A stretch of 64,000 nt of DNA from Cupriavidus gilardii (GTDB lineage: Bacteria; Pseudomonadota; Gammaproteobacteria; Burkholderiales; Burkholderiaceae): positions 434,001 to 498,000 of the forward strand of contig NZ_VZOV01000002.1 in NCBI RefSeq assembly GCF_008801915.1, written 5' to 3'. Shown here one piece after another: positions 32,234 to 41,932 of the stretch. The notes under the pieces are model-generated. The model was given only the letters and a program-made list of their open reading frames with translations, was not told where the DNA came from and did no database searches. Numbering within the stretch: the stretch's first letter is position 1; the number at the start of each line of letters is the position of its first letter. A program made the position numbers and the translations under genes.

Positions 32234-34462
32234 CTACTCCTTCTTCAGGGAACGAAGCGCGCCGAGGCTGTCGGACATCGTCGGCAGCTGCACGGCCACC
32301 GCGCCGGCCTGCGCCTGCTTCAGCAGCGTCTGCACGGCCTGCACGCGGCGGCTCTTGGTATCGAAATAGCGTTCGATCATGCCGTGGGCCGCGGCCAGAT
32401 CGTTGCGGAACACCTGCTCGTTGCGCGACAACAGCGCCAGCCGCGCGTTCAGCAGCCGCAGCTTGACGTTCTCGCGCAGGAACCAGCCCTGGTCGCCGGT
32501 CAACAGCAGCGCCTCGGTATCGTCGACGCGCCGCACGCGGATTACCCGCATCAGCTCGTCGCGCACGGTCGCCCAGACGCCGGCGAACCATTGCGTCACG
32601 CGATTGCCGGGGCCATCGCCATCACCGGCGGCCGCGGCCGGCTGGGACGCCGCCGCCGTACCGCGCGGCGTGCCTTCGCTGCGTTCGAGCATCCGTTCGC
32701 TGGACAGCAGCGGCAGCGCGTCGATCTGGTTGATGGCTTCGTCGAGCTTGATCGCCGCGCCGGTCAGATCGGTGTCGGGCATCGCCTTCAGACGGCCGAT
32801 ATCGCGCGCGATCGCGCGGCGCAGCTGGTTGTATTCGGGCTTGTCGGAACGGGCCAGCCGAACGTCGGCGCTCTGCAGCGCGGACAGCGCGACCTGGATG
32901 TTGCCGGTCAGCTGCAGTTGCTGGCCGGCGTTGGTCAGCAGCTGCTGGATCTCGGCGATTTCCCAGTCGTCGCGGTTGCGCATCAGGTCCTGGTAGACCT
33001 GCTCGAGCGTGGCCTGCTTGTCGCGCGTCTCGCCGACCTGGGCTTCCAGCGCGCCGACCTTGGCCTGCATTTCCTTGACGGTGGTCTGCGCCTCGCGGGT
33101 CAGCACGCGCGACTCCTGCACCAGCGCGTCGTTGTTCTGCTGGCGGCGCGCCAGTTCCTCGGTCAGCCGGTCGACCCGTTGCTGCAGCCACCAGAACGCG
33201 CCGCCGGCGACCAGCACGAAGATCGCCAGCAGCAGCCAGGCCAGCGCGCCGCGGCCGCCCGTGCTGCGCGAGGCCGGACGCTCGCCGGGCGAGGCACTGG
33301 AAGGCGCCGCACCGGGCGGCATGCCGGCCGGTGGAACGGAGGAGGAAGCGGTGGAGGTTTGCTGTTGCGTCACGCGATCGACCTTCGTTGACGTGGATTG
33401 CGGTGATTCGGTGGGCGGGGGCACCGCGGCCGCCGGCACACCGGCTGCAGCCGGTGCCGTCGGAGATGCCGCCTGCGGTGGCACGACGGGCGACTTCGCC
33501 GCGGTCGGAGCGGTCGGCGCTGTCGCGGCGCCTGCGGCAGCGGCGGCGGCAGTCGAGCCAGCCTCGGCCTGCGGCACCGGTTGCGACGCCGCCGGCGACG
33601 CGCCCCGTTCCTGGTTCCGGTACGGCTCGGCCCAGCGCAGACAGGCGGCCAGCAGGCCCTCGTCGCCCGGCGCGGCCGGCAATATGTGCTGGAAGCCAAG
33701 TGCCGCCGCCTGCTCGGCAATTCTCGCATGCGGGGCAATGCACTGCACTTCACGCAGCGCGGCGCCTTCGTCCGGCGACAGGTTGTCGCGCGCCAGCCGA
33801 TCGAGATTGCGTACCGCCTCGGAACTGGTCAGCAGCCAGGCCTGCGGCGCGGCGCCCGGCTTCAGACCGTCGCGCACCGCCTGCCATTGCATCGATCCCG
33901 GCACCGGTATCGTGCGCCGATAGGCCTCGACCGCCAGCACGGTGGCACCGGCCTCGCGCAGCTTGTCGCCGAGCCAGTCGCGGCCGCCGTTGCCGCGGAC
34001 GATCAGCACCTCGCGGCCGGCCAGCGCCGGCACGTCGAGCTGGGTCCACAACGCCTCGGAATCGAAGCGGGCCTCGGCGGGATCGATCTCGGCGGCGCTG
34101 CCATCCGCACCCGCCGGCGAGATCACGCGATGGCGCGGGGCGGCGATGCCGCGCTCGGCCAGGGCCGCCACGCTGGCGGGTCCGACCACCGCGACCGGCA
34201 CCGTTTCCGGCCAGCCCGCGGCGCCGCCCTGGGCCAGCGCGAGCGCATCGAGCGCATAGGCGATCGCGTTCGGGCTGACGAAGACGACCAGCGCAAAGTC
34301 CGGCAGCCGCGCCAGCGCCGCGCGCAGCGGGCCGTCATCGGCCGCCGGGCCGATCGCCAGCAGCGGAAAGCTCAATACGTCCAGACCCGCGGCCTGCAGC
34401 GCCTCGGTCAGTTGCCGGGACTGCCCGGCGGGTCGTGTGACAACGACGGTCGGGCGGGGCAT
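32234..34462 (-). CDS. hemDX: Fused uroporphyrinogen-III synthase / HemX
   Basis: A 742-residue fusion. Residues 1-265 are uroporphyrinogen-III synthase (HemD): it starts RPTVVVTRPAGQSRQLTEAL and has FVSPNAIAYALDAL and WLLTSSEAVRNLDRLA. A Pro/Ala/Thr-rich linker follows (about 270-400). A single membrane segment (ALAWLLLAIFVLVAGGAFWW, near 408-430) precedes a long coiled coil (VDRLTEELARRQQNNDALVQ onward) and the HemX domain. HemD cyclises hydroxymethylbilane; HemX function is unclear. This HemDX fusion is common in Burkholderiaceae. It lies between hemC (9 nt) and hemY (3 nt), forming one operon. Confidence 0.93.
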   Translation of the reverse strand: MPRPTVVVTRPAGQSRQLTEALQAAGLDVLSFPLLAIGPAADDGPLRAALARLPDFALVVFVSPNAIAYALDALALAQGGAAGWPETVPVAVVGPASVAALAERGIAAPRHRVISPAGADGSAAEIDPAEARFDSEALWTQLDVPALAGREVLIVRGNGGRDWLGDKLREAGATVLAVEAYRRTIPVPGSMQWQAVRDGLKPGAAPQAWLLTSSEAVRNLDRLARDNLSPDEGAALREVQCIAPHARIAEQAAALGFQHILPAAPGDEGLLAACLRWAEPYRNQERGASPAASQPVPQAEAGSTAAAAAAGAATAPTAPTAAKSPVVPPQAASPTAPAAAGVPAAAVPPPTESPQSTSTKVDRVTQQQTSTASSSVPPAGMPPGAAPSSASPGERPASRSTGGRGALAWLLLAIFVLVAGGAFWWLQQRVDRLTEELARRQQNNDALVQESRVLTREAQTTVKEMQAKVGALEAQVGETRDKQATLEQVYQDLMRNRDDWEIAEIQQLLTNAGQQLQLTGNIQVALSALQSADVRLARSDKPEYNQLRRAIARDIGRLKAMPDTDLTGAAIKLDEAINQIDALPLLSSERMLERSEGTPRGTAAASQPAAAAGDGDGPGNRVTQWFAGVWATVRDELMRVIRVRRVDDTEALLLTGDQGWFLRENVKLRLLNARLALLSRNEQVFRNDLAAAHGMIERYFDTKSRRVQAVQTLLKQAQAGAVAVQLPTMSDSLGALRSLKKE

Positions 34463-34471
34463 CGCTTCCCC

Positions 34472-35473
34472 TCAGTCGCCGCTTGGGCGCACCGGCGCGC
34501 CGTCGTTTTGCAGCGCGACGGCCAGCAGCGCGTCGGCGCCCTGGGCCAGCAGCGAATCGGCGACGGCGTTGCCCAGCGCTTCCGCCTCGGCAGGGGTGGC
34601 CACCTCGGCCGCGTGCTGGGCGTGCACACTGCGGGCGCCATCGGGCGTGGCGACGAAGGCGTCCAGTTGCAGGCGGACGCCATCCCAGTGCGCGTGAGCA
34701 GCCAGTGGCACCTGGCAGGAGCCGCCGAGCCGGCGCGATACTGCGCGCTCGGCACCGACCGCCAGCGCGGTGGGAAGATGATTGAGCGCGGCCAGCCAGG
34801 CGGCCAGCTCTGGGCGGTCCGAACGGATTTCGATGCCGAGCGCGCCCTGCCCCGCCGCCGGCAGCGAAGTCGCCGGCTCCAGCAGCGCGCGGATGCGATC
34901 GGCCAGGCCCAGGCGCTTCAGGCCGGCCGCGGCCAGGATGATCGCGCCGTAGTCGCCGCGATCGAGCTTGGCCAGCCGGGTATCCAGATTGCCGCGCAGC
35001 GGCTGCACCACCAGATGCGGATAGCGGCTGCGCAGTGCGGCCTCGCGGCGCAGGCTCGAGGTGCCTACCACGGAGCCGGCCGGCATCTCGTCGAGCGAGG
35101 CGAAGCGGGTCGACACCAGCGCGTCGCGCGGGTCCTCACGCTCCATCACCGCCGCCAGCGCGAAGCCCTCGGGCAGCTCCATCGGCACGTCCTTCAGCGA
35201 ATGCACCGCCAGGTCGGCCCGGCCCTCGGCCATCGCCACTTCCAGCTCCTTGACGAACAGCCCCTTGCCGCCGACCTTGGAAAGGCTGCGGTCCAGAATC
35301 TGGTCACCCCGGGTAGTCATGCCCAGAATGGACACATCGCACGCGGGATAGTATTGTTGCAACGCAGCACGCACATGTTCGGCCTGCCACATGGCCAGTC
35401 GGCTTTCGCGTGACGCGATCACGAGCCTGCCCGGTGCGGCGGATGAGGATGCGGAAGGGACGGAAGCTTGCAT
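34472..35473 (-). CDS. hemC: Hydroxymethylbilane synthase (porphobilinogen deaminase)
   Basis: A 333-residue enzyme polymerising four porphobilinogens. It has [58 protein letters not shown], and the cofactor-attachment Cys in [15 protein letters not shown]. The ATG at 35471-35473 (MQASVPSAS) is preferred; a GTG at 35492-35494 is an in-frame alternative. It starts the hemC-hemDX-hemY operon and is divergent from ppc, with 161 nt between the two starts. I see no consensus promoter in that gap. Confidence 0.96.
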   Translation of the reverse strand: MQASVPSASSSAAPGRLVIASRESRLAMWQAEHVRAALQQYYPACDVSILGMTTRGDQILDRSLSKVGGKGLFVKELEVAMAEGRADLAVHSLKDVPMELPEGFALAAVMEREDPRDALVSTRFASLDEMPAGSVVGTSSLRREAALRSRYPHLVVQPLRGNLDTRLAKLDRGDYGAIILAAAGLKRLGLADRIRALLEPATSLPAAGQGALGIEIRSDRPELAAWLAALNHLPTALAVGAERAVSRRLGGSCQVPLAAHAHWDGVRLQLDAFVATPDGARSVHAQHAAEVATPAEAEALGNAVADSLLAQGADALLAVALQNDGAPVRPSGD

Positions 35474-35634
35474 GCCGCGAATGGTAGCACGCACCCCCTG
35501 CCGGTCCGGCCGCCGCCCGGATGCTGGCGGCGTGGCGCCCGAAGGCCGCAGAGCCGGGGCAGCAGCGGGTCTGGAAGGCGATCGGAACGATCGGAAACAA
35601 CAGCAGCATCAGAACCAAACGCAGAGGAGATTGC

Positions 35635-38600
35635 ATGACGCAGCCAGCAGCGCGCCCGGCCGGCCGCCGGATCCGCGCCGTCCGAGGCCGATCGGAATCC
35701 GCCGGCGACGGCGCAAACGGAATCGAGGGGCGCGAAGACGCCAATAGATCGATCGGAGCGCAGACAGCCGCCCCCTCGCTCCAGACCGCTGAATCGGCCC
35801 AGCCGACGTCTTCCACCGGCCGCCCGCCCCGCCGCGCCGCCGCAAAAGCGGCCTCCCATCTCGAAGTGGTGCCGGCAGCACCGGCGCGCAAGGCGGCAAG
35901 CGACAAGGACCTGCCGCTGCGCGAGGACATCCGCTTCCTTGGCCGCCTGCTCGGCGACGTGCTGCGCGAGCAGGAAGGCGAGGCGGCCTTCCAGATCGTC
36001 GAAACGATCCGCCAGACCGCGGTGCGGTTTCGCCGCGAGAACGATCGCGCCGCCGCGGCCGAGCTCGACCGGCTGCTCAAGCGGCTGTCGCGCGACCAGA
36101 CCAATCAGGTAGTGCGCGCCTTCAGCTATTTCTCCCATCTGGCCAATATCGCCGAAGACCAGCACCACAACCGCCGCCGGCGGGTCCACGCGCTGGCCGG
36201 CTCGCCGCCCCAGCCCGGCAGCATGGCGCGCGCGCTGCAGGCGATCGACGCCGCCGGGGTCACCGGCAAGCAGCTGCGCAAGTTCTTCGACGAGGCGCTG
36301 ATCGTGCCGGTGCTGACCGCGCACCCGACCGAGGTCCAGCGCAAGAGCATCCTGGACGCCGAGCGGGAAATCGCCCGCCTGCTGGCCGAGCGCGACCTGC
36401 CGATGACCGCGCGCGAGCTGGCGCACAACACCGCCCAGCTGCGCGCCAAGGTCACCACGCTGTGGCAGACCCGGATGCTGCGCAATACGCGGCTGATGGT
36501 GGTCGACGAAATCGAGAACGCGCTGTCGTACTACCGCACCACCTTCCTGCGCGGCATCCCGCAGCTGATGACCGAGCTGGAGGAGGATATCGCCGCGGTA
36601 TTCCCGGCCTCGCGCCGCGCCAAGACGGAACCCGGTCCGCTGCCGCCGTTCTTCCAGATGGGCTCGTGGATCGGCGGCGATCGCGACGGCAATCCCAACG
36701 TCACGGCCGACACGCTGGAGCACGCAGCCTGCCAGCAGGCGCTGCTGATCCTCGAGTGGTATCTGGACGAGGTGCACGCGCTGGGCGCCGAGCTGTCGAT
36801 GTCCACGCTGATGGTCGAGGCGAGCCCCGCGCTGCTGGCGCTCGCCGACGCGTCGCCGGACCGCTCGGAGCACCGCGCCGACGAACCGTACCGGCGCGCG
36901 CTGATCGGCATCTACGCGCGGCTGGCCGCGACCTGCCATGCGCTGACGGGCCGCGCGGCGCCGCGCCATCCGGTCGCCGACGCCGAGCCCTACGCCAGTG
37001 CGGAGGCCTTCGCCGCCGACATCGAAGTGGTGATCGACTCGCTGCGCGAACACCACGGCGAAGCGCTGGCGCGCGCGCGCATCGACGCGCTGTATCGCGC
37101 GATCGGCGTGTTTGGCTTCCATCTGGCCTCGATCGACATGCGCCAGGTGTCGGACGTGCACGAGGCCGTGATCGCCGAGCTGTTCGCCGCCGCCGGCGTC
37201 GAGGCGAACTACGCCGCGCTGCCGGAGGCGCGCAAGCTCGAGCTGCTGCTGGCCGAACTGCGCCAGCCGCGTCTGCTGACGCTGCCGTGGCACACCTATT
37301 CGGAGCAAACCCAAAGCGAGCTGCGCGTGCTGACGACCGCGCGCGAACTGCGGGCCCGCTACGGCGCCCGCGTGGCGCGCAACTACATCATCTCGCACAC
37401 CGAGACGCTGTCGGACCTGGTCGAGGTCATGCTGCTGCAGAAGGAGACCGGCATGCTGCGCGGCACGCTGGGCAGCAAGAACGATCCGGCGCGCATGGAA
37501 CTGATGGTGATTCCGCTGTTCGAGACCATCGAGGACTTGCGCAACGCCAGCGGCATCATGCAGGCGCTGCTCGATCTGCCGGGCTTCGCCGCGGTGCTGG
37601 CCAACCAGGGCGGCGAGCAGGAGGTGATGCTGGGCTATTCGGATTCGAACAAGGACGGCGGCTTCCTGACCTCGAACTGGGAGCTGTACAAGGCCGAACT
37701 GGCGCTGGTGCAGCTGTTCGCGCAGCGCAAGATCAGGCTGCGGCTGTTCCACGGCCGCGGCGGCACGGTCGGACGCGGCGGCGGCCCCACCTACCAGGCC
37801 ATCCTGTCGCAGCCGCCCGGCACGGTCAACGGACAGATCCGGCTGACTGAGCAAGGCGAGATCATCAACAGCAAGTTCGCCAACGCCGAGATCGGGCGCC
37901 GCAACCTGGAGACGGTGATCGCCGCCACGCTGGAGGCGTCGCTGCTGCCGACGCAGAACGCGCCCAAGGACCTGGCGACGTTCGAGAGCATCATGCAGAA
38001 GCTGTCGGATCGCGCCTTCGTCGCCTACCGCGACCTGGTCTACGAGACCCCGGGCTTCAAGGACTATTTCTTCGCCACCACGCCGATCACCGAGATCGCA
38101 GATCTGAACCTGGGCTCGCGCCCGGCCTCGCGCAAGCTGATGGACAAGAAGAACCGCCGCATCGAGGACCTGCGCGCGATTCCGTGGGGCTTCTCGTGGG
38201 GACAGTGCCGCCTGCTGCTGCCCGGCTGGTTCGGCTTCGGCAGCGCCGTGCGCGCGCTGCTCGACGAGGCCGGCGACGACAAGGCCCGCAAGGCGCTGGT
38301 GGCGACGCTGCGCCGCATGGTCAAGACGTGGCCGTTCTTCTCGACGCTGCTGTCCAACATGGACATGGTGCTGGCCAAGACCGATCTGGCGGTCGCCTCG
38401 CGCTACGCCCAGCTGTGCGACGACGCGGCGCTGCGCAAGGCGGTGTTCAACCGCATCAGCACCGAATGGCACCTGACCGGCGAGATGCTGGGGCTGGTCA
38501 CCGGCAAGCACGAACGGCTGGCGGACAACCCGCTGCTGGCCCGCTCGATCAAGAACCGCTTCGCCTACCTGGACCCGCTGAACCACCTGCAGGTGGAACT

Positions 38601-38706
38601 GCTCAAGCGCTACCGGGCCGGCAAGGACGGCGACGACGTGCGCGTGCGGCGCGGCATCCATCTGACGATCAACGGGATTGCGGCGGGGCTGCGCAATACC
38701 GGTTGA
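35635..38706 (+). CDS. ppc: Phosphoenolpyruvate carboxylase with N-terminal extension
   Basis: A 1023-residue enzyme carboxylating PEP to oxaloacetate. Catalytic signatures are [14 protein letters not shown] (catalytic His), [18 protein letters not shown], and [19 protein letters not shown]. The start ATG (35635-35637) has AGGAGA 5 nt upstream, so the ~95-residue Ala/Arg/Ser-rich N-terminal extension is probably real. E. coli Ppc has 883 residues and lacks it; related Burkholderia-group enzymes also run to about 1000, as I recall. The C-terminal RNTG end is canonical for the Gly-ended family. Confidence 0.97.
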   Translation: MTQPAARPAGRRIRAVRGRSESAGDGANGIEGREDANRSIGAQTAAPSLQTAESAQPTSSTGRPPRRAAAKAASHLEVVPAAPARKAASDKDLPLREDIRFLGRLLGDVLREQEGEAAFQIVETIRQTAVRFRRENDRAAAAELDRLLKRLSRDQTNQVVRAFSYFSHLANIAEDQHHNRRRRVHALAGSPPQPGSMARALQAIDAAGVTGKQLRKFFDEALIVPVLTAHPTEVQRKSILDAEREIARLLAERDLPMTARELAHNTAQLRAKVTTLWQTRMLRNTRLMVVDEIENALSYYRTTFLRGIPQLMTELEEDIAAVFPASRRAKTEPGPLPPFFQMGSWIGGDRDGNPNVTADTLEHAACQQALLILEWYLDEVHALGAELSMSTLMVEASPALLALADASPDRSEHRADEPYRRALIGIYARLAATCHALTGRAAPRHPVADAEPYASAEAFAADIEVVIDSLREHHGEALARARIDALYRAIGVFGFHLASIDMRQVSDVHEAVIAELFAAAGVEANYAALPEARKLELLLAELRQPRLLTLPWHTYSEQTQSELRVLTTARELRARYGARVARNYIISHTETLSDLVEVMLLQKETGMLRGTLGSKNDPARMELMVIPLFETIEDLRNASGIMQALLDLPGFAAVLANQGGEQEVMLGYSDSNKDGGFLTSNWELYKAELALVQLFAQRKIRLRLFHGRGGTVGRGGGPTYQAILSQPPGTVNGQIRLTEQGEIINSKFANAEIGRRNLETVIAATLEASLLPTQNAPKDLATFESIMQKLSDRAFVAYRDLVYETPGFKDYFFATTPITEIADLNLGSRPASRKLMDKKNRRIEDLRAIPWGFSWGQCRLLLPGWFGFGSAVRALLDEAGDDKARKALVATLRRMVKTWPFFSTLLSNMDMVLAKTDLAVASRYAQLCDDAALRKAVFNRISTEWHLTGEMLGLVTGKHERLADNPLLARSIKNRFAYLDPLNHLQVELLKRYRAGKDGDDVRVRRGIHLTINGIAAGLRNTG

Positions 38707-38715
38707 CGGTGAGGG

Positions 38716-38744
38716 GCTGGAGGGCGGTGGCCCTGCCCTCCAGC
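38716..38744. terminator. Hairpin between convergent ppc and the antitoxin gene
   Basis: GCTGGAGGGC (38716-38725) pairs perfectly with GCCCTCCAGC (38735-38744) across a 9-nt loop. It sits between two convergent stop codons (38706 and 38752). No long T-run follows on either strand, so it may work as a weak bidirectional terminator or an mRNA 3'-end stabiliser. Confidence 0.6.
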
Positions 38745-38751
38745 TTGGCGG

Positions 38752-39069
38752 TCAAGCAGCGTGACGCGGTGCCGATGACTTCAGCGGCCGCACGGCCAGA
38801 CACAATCCCATCGCCTTCAGAATCGCAGTCAGGCTGCTCAGCGCTGGATTTCCATTAGGCGATAGCGTGCGGTAAAGCTGGGTCGGATTGAGGTCCGCCT
38901 GCTGCGCTACCGCTTGCACGCCGCCGAACGCCTGCGCCAGTTGTCGCAGCACCGTCAGCAATTCACCCTGATCGCCATCCTCCAGGATGCCGTTGATGAC
39001 ATCGAGCGCGAGCGCCGGATCGCTGCGATACAGCTCGGCCATCGCCTCGTCATGGGGTCTGCTTCTCAT
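38752..39069 (-). CDS. HigA-like antitoxin (addiction-module helix-turn-helix protein)
   Basis: A 105-residue DNA-binding protein. The helix-turn-helix region is AFGGVQAVAQQADLNPTQLY, followed by RTLSPNGNPALSSLTAILKA and the ending GLCLAVRPL, the pattern of the 'addiction module antidote' family paired with HigB-like toxins. It starts at ATG 39067-39069, inside the 3' end of the toxin gene, after GAGGTG. Toxin-first order is typical of higBA. The protein should neutralise the toxin and repress the shared promoter, where a TATA-centred inverted repeat is visible. Confidence 0.88.
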   Translation of the reverse strand: MRSRPHDEAMAELYRSDPALALDVINGILEDGDQGELLTVLRQLAQAFGGVQAVAQQADLNPTQLYRTLSPNGNPALSSLTAILKAMGLCLAVRPLKSSAPRHAA

Positions 39070-39400
39070 CGTCACCTCTTTGTTGCCAGTCCTGCCAGAA
39101 GGCCACGGCGCGGTCGATATCGGTCTGCTGGTTTCGTTTGTCGCCACCACATAGCAACAGTACGAGCCGGTGGCTGAACAATGCATAGTACACGCGATAG
39201 CCCGGCCCCACGTCGATACGCAACTCCCACACACCCTCTCGGCAATAGCGACAGTCGCCGAAATTGCCGTGCTCCATGCGGGCCACTCGCCGGATGATCG
39301 CCACTCTGGCCTTAGGGTCCCGCAGGTGCTTCAACCAGTCGATGTAGGGGTCTTTCCGCCCCTCAGGCGTCAGATAGTGTTCGATCCAATACGAGCTCAT
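39050..39400 (-). CDS. HigB-like toxin of the RelE/ParE superfamily (addiction module killer protein)
   Basis: A 116-residue toxin. It carries YIDWLKHLRDPKARVAIIRR, RVARMEHGNFGDCRYCREGV, WELRIDVGPGYRVYYALFSH and LVLLLCGGDKRNQQTDIDRA, the pattern of the HigB/'addiction module killer' clade. These toxins usually cleave mRNA on the ribosome. It overlaps the antitoxin gene by 20 nt and starts at ATG 39398-39400, only 1 nt from an operator-like inverted repeat, so the transcript may have a very short leader. Confidence 0.88.
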   Translation of the reverse strand: MSSYWIEHYLTPEGRKDPYIDWLKHLRDPKARVAIIRRVARMEHGNFGDCRYCREGVWELRIDVGPGYRVYYALFSHRLVLLLCGGDKRNQQTDIDRAVAFWQDWQQRGDDEKQTP

Positions 39401-39401
39401 C

Positions 39402-39417
39402 TTCGTTTATAGACGAA
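39402..39417 (-). promoter_or_regulatory. Candidate autoregulatory operator of the toxin-antitoxin pair
   Basis: TTCGT-TTATAG-ACGAA is a perfect inverted repeat with 5-bp arms, lying just before the toxin start and centred on a TATAAA-like -10 (39406-39411 on the minus strand). A TTGACC (39422-39427) lies upstream but only 10 nt away, too close for a standard -35. The site fits binding by the HigA-like helix-turn-helix protein. Confidence 0.55.
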
Positions 39418-39589
39418 TATTGGTCAAGTGGGAGACAACGACGGACGGTCGGTCAGGACAAGCCCGGGTCAGCGACCCATGGCCGGCGGCATGGTGGCGC
39501 CCCGTGCCGCCGCGTCGAAAACAGCGCACGAGCGTAGTCGGTGGGACATAGACAAACTGTTTCAGTCGGTCGCCGGCGACGGGCAACGA

Positions 39590-39595
39590 TATAAT
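39590..39595 (+). promoter_or_regulatory. argH -10 box
   Basis: A perfect TATAAT lies 71 nt before the argH ATG, preceded by CGA and followed by a short CCCG run. No good -35 is found at 16-18 nt. Likely start of the argH transcript at about 39602, leaving a ~65-nt leader. Confidence 0.45.
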
Positions 39596-39666
39596 TCCCG
39601 CTTTTCCTATCCTTTCCGTTGCCCGGCACGCCTCGGTGCGTGGGCACTGTCCAGTTCCCTACCGCC

Positions 39667-41076
39667 ATGACCTCCCAACTTGCCAAGAAAGGCGAAGCCT
39701 GGTCCGCCCGCTTCTCCGAACCGATGTCCGACCTGGTGAAGCGCTACACCGCTTCGGTGTTCTTCGACAAGCGCCTCGCGCTGTTCGATATCCAGGGCTC
39801 GCTGGCGCATGCGGCGATGCTGGCCCGGCAGGGCATCATCAGCGACGCCGACCGGGCCGAAATCGAGCGCGGCATGGCGCAGATCCGCGGCGAGATCGAG
39901 GCCGGCAACTTTGAATGGAAGCTGGACCTGGAAGACGTCCACCTGAATATCGAGGCGCGGCTGACCGCGCTGGTCGGCGATGCCGGCAAGCGGCTGCATA
40001 CCGGCCGCTCGCGCAACGACCAGGTGGCGACCGATATCCGCCTGTGGCTGCGCAGCGAGATCGACAACATCGTCGGCCTGCTGGGCGACCTGCGCAACGC
40101 GCTGCTCGATCTGGCCGAGCAGCATGCCGACACGATCCTGCCGGGCTTCACCCATCTGCAGGTCGCGCAGCCGGTGACGTTCGGCCACCATCTGCTGGCC
40201 TACGTCGAGATGTTCACGCGCGATGCCGAGCGCATGCAGGACGCCCGCAAGCGCGTCAACCGCCTGCCGCTGGGTGCCGCCGCGCTGGCAGGCACCAGCT
40301 ATCCGATCGACCGGGAGTTCGTTGCGCAACAGCTGGGTTTCGACGGCGTCTGCCGCAACTCGCTGGACGCGGTGTCCGACCGGGACTTCGCCATCGAATT
40401 CTGCGCGGCCTCGGCGCTGATCATGACGCACGTGTCGCGCTTCTCGGAAGAGCTGGTGCTGTGGATGAGCCCGCGCGTCGGCTTCATCGACATCGCCGAC
40501 CGTTTCTGCACGGGCAGCTCGATCATGCCGCAGAAGAAGAACCCGGACGTGCCGGAGCTGGCGCGCGGCAAGACCGGACGCGTCAACGGCCATCTGATCG
40601 GCCTGCTGACGCTGATGAAGGGCCAGCCGCTGGCGTACAACAAGGACAACCAGGAAGACAAGGAGCCGCTGTTCGACACGGTCGATACCGTGGTCGACAC
40701 GCTGCGCATATTCGCGGACATGGTGCCGGGCATCACGGTCAAGCCCGAGGCGATGCGCGCCGCGGCGCTGCAGGGCTATGCGACCGCGACCGACCTGGCC
40801 GACTACCTGGTCAAGAAGGGCCTGCCGTTCCGCGACGCCCACGAGGCGGTCGCCCACGCCGTGCGCGCCTGCGACGCGCGCCAGTGCGATCTGGCCGACC
40901 TGACCGTGGCGGAGCTGCGCGACGCCACCGGCCTGGGCGACAAGGCGGCGCTGATCGGCGACGACGTCCACGGCGTGCTGACGCTCGAGGGCTCGGTGGC
41001 CGCCCGCAACCATATCGGCGGCACCGCACCGGACCAGGTCCGCGCCGCGATCGCGGCCGCGCGCAAGGCCGGCTGA
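39667..41076 (+). CDS. argH: Argininosuccinate lyase
   Basis: A 469-residue enzyme of the fumarase superfamily that splits argininosuccinate into arginine and fumarate, the last step of arginine synthesis. Landmarks are [11 protein letters not shown]-type [36 protein letters not shown] and the flexible signature loop [12 protein letters not shown] with the catalytic Ser. It starts at ATG 39667 ([12 protein letters not shown]); an in-frame start 48 nt upstream is not supported. Length fits the family. It is monocistronic here and followed by two adjacent hairpins. Confidence 0.97.
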   Translation: MTSQLAKKGEAWSARFSEPMSDLVKRYTASVFFDKRLALFDIQGSLAHAAMLARQGIISDADRAEIERGMAQIRGEIEAGNFEWKLDLEDVHLNIEARLTALVGDAGKRLHTGRSRNDQVATDIRLWLRSEIDNIVGLLGDLRNALLDLAEQHADTILPGFTHLQVAQPVTFGHHLLAYVEMFTRDAERMQDARKRVNRLPLGAAALAGTSYPIDREFVAQQLGFDGVCRNSLDAVSDRDFAIEFCAASALIMTHVSRFSEELVLWMSPRVGFIDIADRFCTGSSIMPQKKNPDVPELARGKTGRVNGHLIGLLTLMKGQPLAYNKDNQEDKEPLFDTVDTVVDTLRIFADMVPGITVKPEAMRAAALQGYATATDLADYLVKKGLPFRDAHEAVAHAVRACDARQCDLADLTVAELRDATGLGDKAALIGDDVHGVLTLEGSVAARNHIGGTAPDQVRAAIAAARKAG

Positions 41077-41121
41077 TCGAAGGCCGACCGGCTGATCCGG
41101 CGATCGGCCATCCGCCTTGCA

Positions 41122-41164
41122 GCGTCCCCGTTCTCCACGGGGACGCTCCCCACCAAGGTGGGGA
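41122..41164 (+). terminator. Double hairpin downstream of argH
   Basis: GCGTCCCCGT/ACGGGGACGC (41122-41131 with 41137-41146, loop of 5) is followed at once by TCCCCACC/GGTGGGGA (41147-41154 with 41157-41164, loop of 2). Both stems are perfect. There is no T-run, so they may pause polymerase or protect the 3' end rather than act as an intrinsic terminator. Confidence 0.55.
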
Positions 41165-41320
41165 ATTCCCCCCTCCCGCCCCCCTCCTCCACCGGCCCGC
41201 TTCCGGGTCAGACAACGCAGACAATGTGACGAATTGGGGATTAACCCTAGCGATTTGCCGTGGGGTTCAACCGTAAACTGACGCGCCACCCCGGTTTTTC
41301 CCCATCCCTAGGACGTTCAC

Positions 41321-41920
41321 ATGTCTCTCCTCATGAGGATCTCACGGCTTATCGACGCCGTGAACGATGCCATCGGGAGGTGGGCGAAATGGCTGATCCT
41401 GCTGGCCGTACTGGTCTGCGCGGGCAACGCCATCATTCGCTACACCTTCAGCGTCAGCTCCAACGCCTGGCTCGAACTGCAGTGGTACATGTTTGCCGGC
41501 GTGTTCCTGCTCGGCGCGCCGTACACCCTGCGCAAGGACGAGCATGTCCGCATCGACGTGATCGCCGGACGCTTCTCCGAGCGCACGCAAGTCTGGATCG
41601 ATATCGTCGGCATCCTGCTGTTCCTGCTGCCGATCTCGCTGATCATCCTGTGGCTGTCGATCCCCTACTTCTGGCTGTCCTATGCCGGGCAGGAGATGTC
41701 CGGCAATGCCGGCGGCCTGATCCGCTGGCCGGCCAAGTTCCTGATCGTCGCCGGCTTCTTCCTGCTGAACCTGCAGGGCCTGTCCGAGCTGATCAAGCGC
41801 TTCGCCTACCTGCGGGGCGAGCTGCCGTTCGAGGCGTTCCGCAAGCACGGCCACAGCCCCGCGGAAAACGCCGCCGCGCTGACCGATGGCGGCCGTAGCG
41901 GTCCCCCGGCAACCCCGTAA
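41321..41920 (+). CDS. TRAP transporter small permease subunit (DctQ-like)
   Basis: A 199-residue membrane protein with four helices, e.g. LILLAVLVCAGNAIIRYTF and ILLFLLPISLIILWLSIPYF, and the family motif ELQWYMFAGVFLLGAPYTLRKDEHVRID. It partners the large permease 12 nt downstream in secondary, sodium-driven uptake of organic acids. The ATG at 41321 has AGGACG upstream. The substrate-binding DctP/TAXI protein is not in the window. It sits after argH but 244 nt away, so it probably has its own promoter, which I could not identify. Confidence 0.92.
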   Translation: MSLLMRISRLIDAVNDAIGRWAKWLILLAVLVCAGNAIIRYTFSVSSNAWLELQWYMFAGVFLLGAPYTLRKDEHVRIDVIAGRFSERTQVWIDIVGILLFLLPISLIILWLSIPYFWLSYAGQEMSGNAGGLIRWPAKFLIVAGFFLLNLQGLSELIKRFAYLRGELPFEAFRKHGHSPAENAAALTDGGRSGPPATP

Positions 41921-41932
41921 GCGAGGACCGCG

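Noticed and set aside
35419-38661. 1080-codon minus-strand frame opposite ppc
   Set aside because: Gln/Arg/His-rich shadow of ppc, with no start signal or recognised motif.
39406-39427. Consensus promoter TTGACC/TATAAA for the toxin-antitoxin pair
   Set aside because: The two boxes are only 10 nt apart, too close for a sigma-70 promoter; only the inverted repeat is reported.
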